A program made the translations under genes and the position numbers. From Fonticella tunisiensis (GTDB taxonomy: Bacteria; Bacillota; Clostridia; Clostridiales; Caloramatoraceae), in NCBI RefSeq assembly GCF_004364155.1, contig NZ_SOAZ01000009.1, positions 48,945-112,944 on the forward strand: a stretch of DNA of 64,000 nt, in the 5' to 3' direction. The notes under the pieces are model-generated. The model saw only the letters and a list, made by a program, of their open reading frames with translations. It was not told the origin of the DNA and made no database searches. Below, one piece after another: positions 56,828-64,000 of this stretch (within the stretch, counting starts at the first letter, position 1; each line of letters begins with the position of its first letter).

Positions 56828-58132
56828 CTATTCATTCAATATGATTTTTAATTCTTTATAATTATCAAGCCCCTTATTTATATAACTGAGAGCAAGTTCC
56901 TTTTCTCCTATTTCATTGTAAAATTTGCCCAGTATAACGTAAAAATCTGCAAGCTGCTTTTTATAATCAAGCCCCTCAAGATATTTAATAGCGCTTAAAA
57001 GTATCTCCTCAGCTTTGCTTTTGTTGTTTTGCCTGTAGTATATTCTGTAGAGATACTCAAAGCATTTTATTCTTGATAGATGATCTTCATCGTCTATCTT
57101 TTCCATAAGGTCCTCTATAGTTTGAAGGGCTTTGTCTAATTGGTTCAGCATGATATAGTTGTCAGAAAGCTTTAATACAGTATCTGCTATGGTCTTGTCA
57201 TTAATCTCCTTTTTGATTTTAATCGCCTTGTTAAAGTGGGAAAAGGATTCCTCCATATTATTTCCCTTTGCAAAAATAACTCCAAGATTAGTTTCTATGT
57301 TAGCTATTTCGTGCTTGTCGTTTATTTCACTGAAAATCTTTTTGGCCTCCCTTGCATATCTCAGAGCTTCCTGCATTTTGTTTTCCTGGCTGTAGGCGAT
57401 GCTTAATAGTAAAAGTGTTTCACCGTATTCCCTCTTATTATCAAGGACTTTCAATTTTTCCCCTGCTAGAAGTGCATAATCAATTGCCTGGGAAATATTA
57501 TTGAGCTTGTAATTGCACAGTGCAATATAATAATATATCTTTGTCTTTAAAACCTCATCAAGATGCTTATGTTCATTCAATATTCTGTCGGCCTGCATGA
57601 AATAATTTAAAGCAGTGGTAACATAGGTCATCTTCAGGGTTATAACTCCGAGAAGAATAAGGCTGCTTACTATATCATATATGCTTTCTGTCTTAAGAAA
57701 TATTCCATTTGCAGACAGGCAGACCTGCTGCGCTTCCTCATACTCTCCGTTTTTATATTTTAGATTTGCAAGGGCAAATTCAAGCTTCCCCTTAAAGTAG
57801 GAAAGATTATATTTTTGGGCATAATGCATCCCCTTCTCAATTGCTTCCCTTGCCCTCAGATAGTTTTCCGCACCGATTGCCGATTCCGCAATATTTGTAT
57901 AAAACTCACATATCTTTGAGGCCTGTTTTTCTTCACTTTCAAGGAAGTAATCTATATCGGTGCCCAGCTTTTCAGCTAAATATTCTAAAAGGTCAATACT
58001 TGGATTTGATTTTCCTGATTCCACAAGACTTATTTGCCCGGGAGTTACCCTGTCCCCAGCAAGATCCTTTAATGTAAGATTGAGCTCCTTTCGTTTTGCT
58101 TTAATCTTTTCACCAAGGGTTAGTACTTCCAT
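56828..58132 (-). CDS. XRE-type HTH regulator with TPR repeats (copy 2)
   Basis: The 434-residue protein is paralogous to copy 1: HTH_3 at the start (TLGEKIKAKRKELNLTLKDL, then GQISLVESGKSNPS) and TPR-like repeats over residues ~80-430 (KGKLEFALANLKYKNGEYEE, CFEYLYRIYYRQNNKSKAEE). The two share LTLK-LAGDRVT-QIS-VE-GK almost exactly in the recognition region, while the TPR parts are much more diverged. They are in tandem, 133 bases apart. The ATG at 58132 has GGTGATGATGGTA upstream; three in-frame ATG/GTG codons precede it. Confidence 0.8.
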   Translation of the reverse strand: MEVLTLGEKIKAKRKELNLTLKDLAGDRVTPGQISLVESGKSNPSIDLLEYLAEKLGTDIDYFLESEEKQASKICEFYTNIAESAIGAENYLRAREAIEKGMHYAQKYNLSYFKGKLEFALANLKYKNGEYEEAQQVCLSANGIFLKTESIYDIVSSLILLGVITLKMTYVTTALNYFMQADRILNEHKHLDEVLKTKIYYYIALCNYKLNNISQAIDYALLAGEKLKVLDNKREYGETLLLLSIAYSQENKMQEALRYAREAKKIFSEINDKHEIANIETNLGVIFAKGNNMEESFSHFNKAIKIKKEINDKTIADTVLKLSDNYIMLNQLDKALQTIEDLMEKIDDEDHLSRIKCFEYLYRIYYRQNNKSKAEEILLSAIKYLEGLDYKKQLADFYVILGKFYNEIGEKELALSYINKGLDNYKELKIILNE

Positions 58133-58428
58133 TACCATCATCACCTTTAGATTATTTATATTATAAAACCATTATGAAGCTTGTACAAATTTTCATCAAT
58201 CTATCCTGCAAGTTCAAACTATATATTATGTACTTTTTCTCCACCGGTCCACGATCTGCCGGCATAATAAGGTATTCAACATATTTTGTTCCCTTCAAAG
58301 TGCGAATTTTAACTAACTTCCAAATTCAAATTTCAAACTTTTTTAAAACATGATAATATATTATTATACATAAAACAAACGATAGAATACAAGAATTTGT
58401 AAAAAAACATTGATAAAATATTTATTTA

Positions 58429-58490
58429 ACCCGTTGTGCTAGATAAATTTACAAACTGACGCTGCGATAAAAAATATATTTACAACAAGT
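58429..58490 (+). repeat. Foldback repeat, copy 11 (62-base minimal copy, exact 7-base flanks)
   Basis: TTATTTA flanks it at 58422-58428 and 58491-58497. It keeps the left end ACCCGTTGTGCTAG and GACGCTGCGATAAAAAATAT, then jumps to the right end ACAACAAGT. All hairpin sequence is lost. It lies in the 418-base gap upstream of HTH-TPR copy 2. Confidence 0.88.
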
Positions 58491-58507
58491 TTATTTAGAT
58501 TTTTAAT

Positions 58508-58541
58508 ATGAAAAAAGCAGCTGCTATTAGCCGCTTTTTTC
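58508..58541 (-). terminator. Terminator after the 55-residue gene
   Basis: AAAAAAGC and GCTTTTTT arms surround AGCTGCTATTAGCCG; on the minus strand T-rich sequence follows. Confidence 0.6.
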
Positions 58542-58551
58542 GCATCAGTCA

Positions 58552-58719
58552 TCAACCCCTCATGGTATCCATAAGTGTCAAGATACTGTTTGTCATTCTT
58601 CTGCCAATTTTATTAACCCTTCTTCTGGTTCTATGATCTAATTGAGGCATCATCATTATGGTTGCAGTTGCTCCTATCAGCATTCCTGCAGCCATTCCAG
58701 TCATTAATCCACCTCTCAT
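58552..58719 (-). CDS. Small YtxH-like membrane protein
   Basis: The 55-residue protein reads RGGLMTGMAAGMLIGATATI, MMMPQLDHRTRRRVNKIGRR and a short tail: one Gly/Ala/Met-rich membrane helix followed by a basic segment. This resembles YtxH-type and other small spore- or envelope-associated clostridial proteins; function unknown. The ATG at 58719 has AAGGGAGTG upstream. A longer frame from 58761 is not supported. Confidence 0.65.
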   Translation of the reverse strand: MRGGLMTGMAAGMLIGATATIMMMPQLDHRTRRRVNKIGRRMTNSILTLMDTMRG

Positions 58720-58790
58720 AACACACACTCCCTTCCTTATTTCTAAGAATATGGTATGCATTTTTAAGATTTTATAAACCAGTAAAATAG

Positions 58791-59729
58791 TTATTTATTT
58801 GTCTTTATCTGGATTAATTTTATATCATTGTCCGTTTTGAAAACATATTTATTCTTATTATTCTCCGTTTTCTTATCAACTTCTCCCTGATTATTTATTT
58901 CCACATCCCATTTCTCAGAAACGTCAAGTATAATATTTCCCTCATCATTGAAATAAGCCTTTTCAATTTTATATTCCATTAGCTTCTTAGTTACTTTAAA
59001 ATTATCATCTGCATAAAGCGATGCCTCGTCTATTATTTCACTGTATATTCCTGACCCTTTATCAACACAGCTTATTTCCCCTGGTTTTCCTCCATTTATT
59101 ATTCCTTCTTTAAATTTAAAATATTCCCAAAGATAGTCTTTACATTTATTTACTATTTCCTTTGATGGTTCCAGTTTAATTTCAGCCTTCTGCCCCGCCA
59201 TTATCCTAGTTGTATAGGGTTCACAGTTTCTCATAACGACCTTCAAATTGTATACTCCAAAGGGTATCTTTTCAATTTGTACTATACCTTCCTTATTCTG
59301 CACCTCGTTGTTTTCAACGTAAACCACGGCCTTCTCAGGAACCTTAATCTGCCAGTTGTATACGTAATCAGAAAATTCCCATCTATATTTTCCATTCCTG
59401 TTGACCAGGCTAATATTCCTTACTCCTTGAACTCCCCTTACTTTAATGTATATATATTCTCCAGATTTAACCTTTTCAAGGACTTCTATTTTATTCCCAA
59501 AATTATAATCCATGTATGCCTTAAATATCCCTTCGTTAAAATCAGGATTCTCAATAAACTTGTAAAGTTGTGGATAATTATTATTTATAAGATTTTTTTC
59601 AAAAAAGCCCGTTTTGTTTCCCCATATGAAATAAAATAAAAACATAGCCGAAAGAGCCAGTACAGCCCCCAGCCCACAAATTAAAACGAGAAATCTAGTT
59701 TCCTTTTTATGTAACCTCTTAATCTCCAT
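58791..59729 (-). CDS. Membrane-anchored protein of unknown function (TcaA/PEGA-like features)
   Basis: The 312-residue protein has one N-terminal membrane helix (FLVLICGLGAVLALSAMFLFYFIWG, residues ~14-38) and a large extracytoplasmic part. Within it, residues ~125-185 (KVPEKAVVYVENNEVQNKEG, then IEKIPFGVYNLKVVMRNCEP) resemble the beta-sandwich of TcaA/PEGA-type domains. I cannot assign a role. The ATG at 59729 has TTTGGAGG upstream. It is divergent from the ABC exporter genes. Confidence 0.6.
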   Translation of the reverse strand: MEIKRLHKKETRFLVLICGLGAVLALSAMFLFYFIWGNKTGFFEKNLINNNYPQLYKFIENPDFNEGIFKAYMDYNFGNKIEVLEKVKSGEYIYIKVRGVQGVRNISLVNRNGKYRWEFSDYVYNWQIKVPEKAVVYVENNEVQNKEGIVQIEKIPFGVYNLKVVMRNCEPYTTRIMAGQKAEIKLEPSKEIVNKCKDYLWEYFKFKEGIINGGKPGEISCVDKGSGIYSEIIDEASLYADDNFKVTKKLMEYKIEKAYFNDEGNIILDVSEKWDVEINNQGEVDKKTENNKNKYVFKTDNDIKLIQIKTNK

Positions 59730-59911
59730 AAAAACCTCCAAATCTCATAATGTCTATTGCTTCAAGAAGCTTAAAGTGATAACCCCTTCATATTAAAGAT
59801 TATAGTCATTTTATGGTAATTTTATGCAAGTCTATTGGACAGGCTTAAATTCCTGTCAATTTAAAGAAAAATAAATAGCATATCTATTAGCACACCAAAA
59901 AAATTTATTAT

Positions 59912-59941
59912 TTGAAATATCATCCATAAAAATAATATAAT
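59912..59941 (+). promoter_or_regulatory. Promoter of the ABC exporter pair
   Basis: -35 TTGAAA (59912-59917), 18-base spacer, -10 TATAAT (59936-59941), 30 bases upstream of the first exporter gene. Confidence 0.65.
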
Positions 59942-59970
59942 TAGTATTATAAAGCAGAAGGGGGGTCTCT

Positions 59971-61716
59971 ATGAAAAATCTAAAACAGCTCATTAAAACT
60001 GCCTCTAAATATCGTAAAAAATATTTTATTGGGATCTTTTTTTTACTCTTAATCGACTTCATTCAACTCATTCCACCTCGGCTTTTAGGATATCTCACCG
60101 ACTCCATGCAGAAAGGAACAGCAAACAGGGAACTTCTTCTAAGATATATAATCTACACACTTCTTATATACCTTGTTATGGCCTTTGGAAGGTATATATG
60201 GAGAGTATACATTTTTGGTACCTCAAGGCTCATTGAATATGATATGCGAAATAACCTCTTTAAACATCTTCAGAGCCTTTCACTTAGCTTTTATAACAGC
60301 AATAAAACGGGGGATTTAATGGCCCTTGCGACAAACGATTTAAATGCAGTCAGGGCAGCCCTGGGACCTGGAATAATAATGCTTACGGATTCAATAGTTT
60401 TATCAATCACAACCCTTATAATAATGCTTTCAATTAACGTTAAACTTACACTCTTGTCCCTAATTCCTCTTCCATTTGTTGCACTCATATCCACAAAGTT
60501 TGGCAGGATGATACATAGAAGGTTCTTAAAGGTACAGCAGGCCTTTTCAAAGTTAACGGATATGGTTCAGGAAAACTTCTCGGGAATAAGAATAATAAAG
60601 TCCTTTGTTCAGGAAGCAAAGGAAGCTGAAAAGTTCACAAGGGAAAACATGAACAACTTTAATACAAATATGCATCTTATAAGAATATGGGGACTGTTCT
60701 TTCCTCTTATTGAATTTGTAGCATCTTTAAGCTTTGTGATACTCCTCGGAGTAGGAGGGGCTTATGTAATATATAACAAAATATCGCTGGGAGACTTTAT
60801 AACTTTTAATATGTACCTTGGAAGCCTTGTTTGGCCTATGATGGCAGTTGGCTGGGTTATAAACATGCTCCAGAGGGGACTTGCCTCCTTTGAGAGGATA
60901 CAGGACGTTTTAAACCAGAAGCCCGAGATTGTTGATAGATATGTAGACGATGTGAAATCCTTAAATGGAGATATACATATCCAAAATCTTACCTTTACTT
61001 ATCCAGGAAATGAAACTCCTTCCTTAAAAAATATAAACATCACCCTCAAAAAAGGCCAAACACTTGGCATAATAGGGCGAACGGGAAGCGGCAAAAGCAC
61101 CCTCGTAAACCTTTTAGTCAGGCTCTACAACGTTAAAGATAATAACATATTTATAAATGGACACGATATAAATAGAATTCCACTTAAAGTGCTGAGGGAA
61201 AATATAGGCCTTGTTCCCCAGGATGCCTTTCTATTTTCAACCACCATAGCAGAAAATATAAATCTTGCTTGTGAAGATTTTGATATGGATAGGATTATTG
61301 AAAGCGCAAAGGCCTCAGATATATATGACAATATAATGGATTTCTCAAATAAATTTGAAACTGTGGTTGGGGAAAGGGGCGTTACACTATCAGGAGGCCA
61401 GAAGCAAAGGGTATCCATATCAAGGGCCATAATTAAAAATCCAGACATACTGGTGTTTGATGACTGTTTATCTGCTGTTGATGCAAAAACAGAGGTGAAG
61501 ATACTGGATAACTTAAGGAAAATTATGAGGGACAGAACCTCCATAATCATCTCCCATAGAATATCCGCCGTTAAGGATGCGGATTTAATAGTTGTCCTTG
61601 AAAATGGAGAGATCGTTGAAAAAGGGACCCACAGTGAACTCGTTACAAGCGGTGGACTCTATCAGAGCATATATGAAAAGCAGCTGCTTGAGGAAAAAAT
61701 TCAGGAGGAGGTTTAA
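59971..61716 (+). CDS. Heterodimeric ABC exporter, degenerate-site subunit
   Basis: The 581-residue half-transporter has six membrane helices (residues ~15-300) and one NBD: Walker A IGRTGSGKST (~368), signature LSGGQKQR (~473), Walker B ILVFDDCLSAVD (~493) and H-loop ISHRISAV. The catalytic Glu after Walker B is Asp (VFDDC), the mark of the non-hydrolysing site in heterodimeric multidrug exporters such as LmrCD, BmrCD or TM287/288. It ends 2 bases before its partner. Substrate unknown. Confidence 0.9.
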   Translation: MKNLKQLIKTASKYRKKYFIGIFFLLLIDFIQLIPPRLLGYLTDSMQKGTANRELLLRYIIYTLLIYLVMAFGRYIWRVYIFGTSRLIEYDMRNNLFKHLQSLSLSFYNSNKTGDLMALATNDLNAVRAALGPGIIMLTDSIVLSITTLIIMLSINVKLTLLSLIPLPFVALISTKFGRMIHRRFLKVQQAFSKLTDMVQENFSGIRIIKSFVQEAKEAEKFTRENMNNFNTNMHLIRIWGLFFPLIEFVASLSFVILLGVGGAYVIYNKISLGDFITFNMYLGSLVWPMMAVGWVINMLQRGLASFERIQDVLNQKPEIVDRYVDDVKSLNGDIHIQNLTFTYPGNETPSLKNINITLKKGQTLGIIGRTGSGKSTLVNLLVRLYNVKDNNIFINGHDINRIPLKVLRENIGLVPQDAFLFSTTIAENINLACEDFDMDRIIESAKASDIYDNIMDFSNKFETVVGERGVTLSGGQKQRVSISRAIIKNPDILVFDDCLSAVDAKTEVKILDNLRKIMRDRTSIIISHRISAVKDADLIVVLENGEIVEKGTHSELVTSGGLYQSIYEKQLLEEKIQEEV

Positions 61717-61718
61717 TC

Positions 61719-63752
61719 ATGGAAGGTTTCCACAGTGAAGATGAAGTTGTAAAGGAATATGACTCCCGGCTGATGAGAAGACTTCTTAAATTTACACTGC
61801 CCTATATGAAGTATATTGTTATAGTTATATTTTTAATGCTTACGGTGACAATACTTAATCTTGCAAGACCATATCTAATTAAAACCGCCATAGACAATAA
61901 TATCAACGGTTTCAAAGGAAGCTATACCTTTATTTCCTATGCAGCAAAGGAAAGTGCAGCAATTGGAGAAAAATATCTGGTAAAGGGAGATATCCCCTCT
62001 GGAACCCCTGCTTCCATCGTTTATTTTAAGAATAATTACTATGCTGTGGATGGAAAAATCGATCATAACGCCCCATACAATATAGAGAATAATAGTATTA
62101 TACAGGGAGATAAAAGTTACAAAGCATACATTCTTTCCACAGATCAGCTTAAGGTCCTAAGGCATGATGATTATAATGGCATAGTTAGATCTACAGTATA
62201 TCTGCTTATAATAGCAATATCTGTTTTTTTACTTAACTATCTTCAGGTTTATCTTCTTCAATACACAGGGCAGAGGATAATATTCGATATCAGGGAAAAA
62301 ATATTCAACCATGTTGAAAGCCTGTCCCTTTCCTTCTTCGATAAAAACCCCGTTGGAAGGCTTGTAACAAGGGTTACTAATGACGTTGAGACCTTAAACG
62401 AGTTATACACAGGCGTTTTAGTGTATCTTTTTAAGGATGCCTTTTTAATCACAGGAATACTGATATTTATGTTTATACTTAATACAAAACTTGCACTTAT
62501 TGCACTTTTTTCCATCCCATTTATGGTTGCTGCCGCACTTATATTTAAAAAATATGACAGGGATGCCTACAGGGATGTAAGGGTCAGAATCGCAAGAATT
62601 AACGCCTTTTTATCCGAAAACATATCCGGAATGAAAACGGTTCAAATATACGCTAAGGAGGATAAGAAGTTCAGGGAGTTCGATGCAATAAACAGTGATT
62701 ATTACGAGGCGACGATGAGGCAGGTTACAGTATATGCAGTCTTCCGCCCCTCAATCGATCTTATATCCTCCCTCGCCCTCTCTGCAATGCTCTGGTTTGG
62801 AGGAATTAAGGTAATTGGCAAGGAACTTGAATTTGGTACGCTCTTTGCTTTTGTAAGCTATCTTCAGATGTTCTTTGAACCTATAAACGATATAACAGAA
62901 AAATACGACATCATGCAGTCAGCAATGGCCTCCTCAGAGAGAATATTTATGCTTCTTGATACTAATGAAAAAATAGAAAATCCAAAAAATCCCTTGTCGT
63001 TTGAAAAGCCAAAGGGAGAAATAGAGTTTAAAAACGTGTGGTTTGCATATAGGGATGAAGAATGGGTTTTAAGGGATTTAAGCTTTAAGATTAATCCTGG
63101 TGAAAAGGTTGCCTTCGTAGGTGCAACGGGTGCAGGTAAAACGTCCATCATAAGCCTTATAAGCCGGTTATACGATATTCAAAAAGGTGAAATACTCATC
63201 GATGGGATAAACATTAAGGAAATTGATAAGCATGATCTCAGAAAAAATATTGCCACAGTACTTCAGGATGTATTTCTTTTTACGGGGGACATAAAGAGCA
63301 ATATTAGATTAAACAATGATAATATCAGCGACAGGGATATAATTAATGCATGCAGATATGTAAATGCTGACAAATTTATCGAAAAGCTTCCTGATAAATA
63401 TGACTCACCTGTAAACGAAAGGGGCTCAACCTTCTCCCAGGGTGAAAGACAGCTTATAGCCTTTGCGCGGGCCATAGCCTTCAACCCTCCAATTCTTGTG
63501 CTGGATGAGGCAACCTCCAGTATAGACACGGAAACTGAAAGCCTGATTCAGGATGCACTTGAGAAGATCACAAGGAATAGAACCACCATAATAGTGGCCC
63601 ACAGACTATCTACCATTAAAAACGCCGACAAGATAATAGTGCTTCACAAAGGCAAAATCCGGGAGATTGGCAAACACGAGGAGCTCCTTGAAAAGAAAGG
63701 GCTTTACTATAACCTCTATCAGCTTCAGTATAAAGATCTCGAGAAAAAGTAA
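61719..63752 (+). CDS. Heterodimeric ABC exporter, catalytic-site subunit
   Basis: The 677-residue half-transporter has Walker A GATGAGKTS (~467), a canonical Walker B ILVLDEATSSID (~592) with catalytic Glu, and H-loop VAHRLSTI. Its signature is changed to FSQGERQL (~571), which completes the degenerate site of the partner. It carries an extra ~90-residue extracytoplasmic insertion (~55-145) between TM1 and TM2, seen also in BmrD/YheH-type subunits. AGGAGGTTTAATC precedes the ATG. It is followed by a terminator. Confidence 0.9.
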   Translation: MEGFHSEDEVVKEYDSRLMRRLLKFTLPYMKYIVIVIFLMLTVTILNLARPYLIKTAIDNNINGFKGSYTFISYAAKESAAIGEKYLVKGDIPSGTPASIVYFKNNYYAVDGKIDHNAPYNIENNSIIQGDKSYKAYILSTDQLKVLRHDDYNGIVRSTVYLLIIAISVFLLNYLQVYLLQYTGQRIIFDIREKIFNHVESLSLSFFDKNPVGRLVTRVTNDVETLNELYTGVLVYLFKDAFLITGILIFMFILNTKLALIALFSIPFMVAAALIFKKYDRDAYRDVRVRIARINAFLSENISGMKTVQIYAKEDKKFREFDAINSDYYEATMRQVTVYAVFRPSIDLISSLALSAMLWFGGIKVIGKELEFGTLFAFVSYLQMFFEPINDITEKYDIMQSAMASSERIFMLLDTNEKIENPKNPLSFEKPKGEIEFKNVWFAYRDEEWVLRDLSFKINPGEKVAFVGATGAGKTSIISLISRLYDIQKGEILIDGINIKEIDKHDLRKNIATVLQDVFLFTGDIKSNIRLNNDNISDRDIINACRYVNADKFIEKLPDKYDSPVNERGSTFSQGERQLIAFARAIAFNPPILVLDEATSSIDTETESLIQDALEKITRNRTTIIVAHRLSTIKNADKIIVLHKGKIREIGKHEELLEKKGLYYNLYQLQYKDLEKK

Positions 63753-63785
63753 AACACCCTAAAAGGGCGTTTTACTTTTTACCTA
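63751..63785 (+). terminator. Terminator after the exporter pair
   Basis: AAAAC-ACCCT-AAA-AGGGC-GTTTT followed by ACTTTTTACC. The remaining 215 bases of the window are AT-rich, with a short hairpin (ACCATTCAAATGAATGGT at 63797-63814) and no gene. Confidence 0.7.
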
Positions 63786-64000
63786 TAGGGGGTAGCACCA
63801 TTCAAATGAATGGTAATGGAGCAAAAGAATAATTATGCATTTTTTATTGTATTATTCTAGCATGACAAAATAAACCCGTCAATAAATTTTAAAAATGTTT
63901 TTTACATGGTTCATTGTAAAATTAAATGCAACAGATAGAATAAAAAAATAACAACCATAGTGAAAATCATGTATGATATAGGTGTCTAATCCAAACATAC

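Overview
The window reads as the chromosome of an AT-rich, spore-forming, low-GC Gram-positive bacterium of the class Clostridia. Supporting signs are two alpha/beta-type small acid-soluble spore proteins, a PdaB-like deacetylase, a YtxC-like sporulation protein next to thrS, T-box leaders on pheS, thrS and valS, two S-box (SAM-I) riboswitches, TTG and GTG starts with strong AGGAGG ribosome binding sites, and consensus sigma-A promoters with 17-base spacers. A Caloramator-like member of the Clostridiaceae is my guess; nothing here proves the genus.

Layout. Positions 1-9.4 kb (mostly minus strand) hold zapA, pheST with its T-box, an SPOUT rRNA methyltransferase, a Ktr/Trk potassium system, and infC-rpmI-rplT with a probable L20 leader and an AUU start on infC. 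From 9.4 to 15 kb come thrS with its T-box, ytxC, a conserved unknown and an MFS exporter. A five-gene tRNA cluster (Val-Asp-Phe-Gly-Cys order of transcription) with two tandem promoters follows. From 15.7 to 19.9 kb is a methionine block: metA and metY, each behind an S-box, then a decayed and frameshifted MetH-activation/B12-domain remnant. From 20 to 30 kb are ymaF, hslO, a methyltransferase, manA, a spore protein gene and a complete oligopeptide permease operon (oppABCDF) with its own promoter. From 30.4 to 35.8 kb, plus strand, lies a diaminopimelate/lysine cluster: asd, dapA, dapB, an aminotransferase and dapH. From 35.8 to 47.4 kb are a two-OB-fold SSB-like protein, a short Mur-ligase-like protein, pdaB, a spore protein gene, a DUF4364 gene, folC, valS with T-box, and membrane proteins. 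From 47.9 to 54.6 kb are a gluconokinase-like FGGY kinase, a DUF554 membrane protein, a REP-associated tyrosine transposase (RAYT) with its own terminal inverted repeats, and a three-gene NMT1/ThiY-like ABC importer. The last part holds two tandem paralogous HTH-TPR regulators, small membrane proteins and a heterodimeric ABC exporter.

The most unusual content is not coding. An interspersed family of foldback elements occupies at least eleven intergenic sites in both orientations. Intact copies are 62-284 bases long, carry matched terminal inverted repeats of the form ACTYGTTGTGC, are flanked by 7-base direct repeats (three exact, two with one mismatch) and contain a roughly 100-base nearly continuous hairpin. 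Diverged copies keep the hairpin while changing its sequence. One copy sits between the metY S-box and the metY coding region. A second, unrelated repeat system, built on GGGACAGTTCA, belongs to the RAYT gene and brackets the ABC importer.
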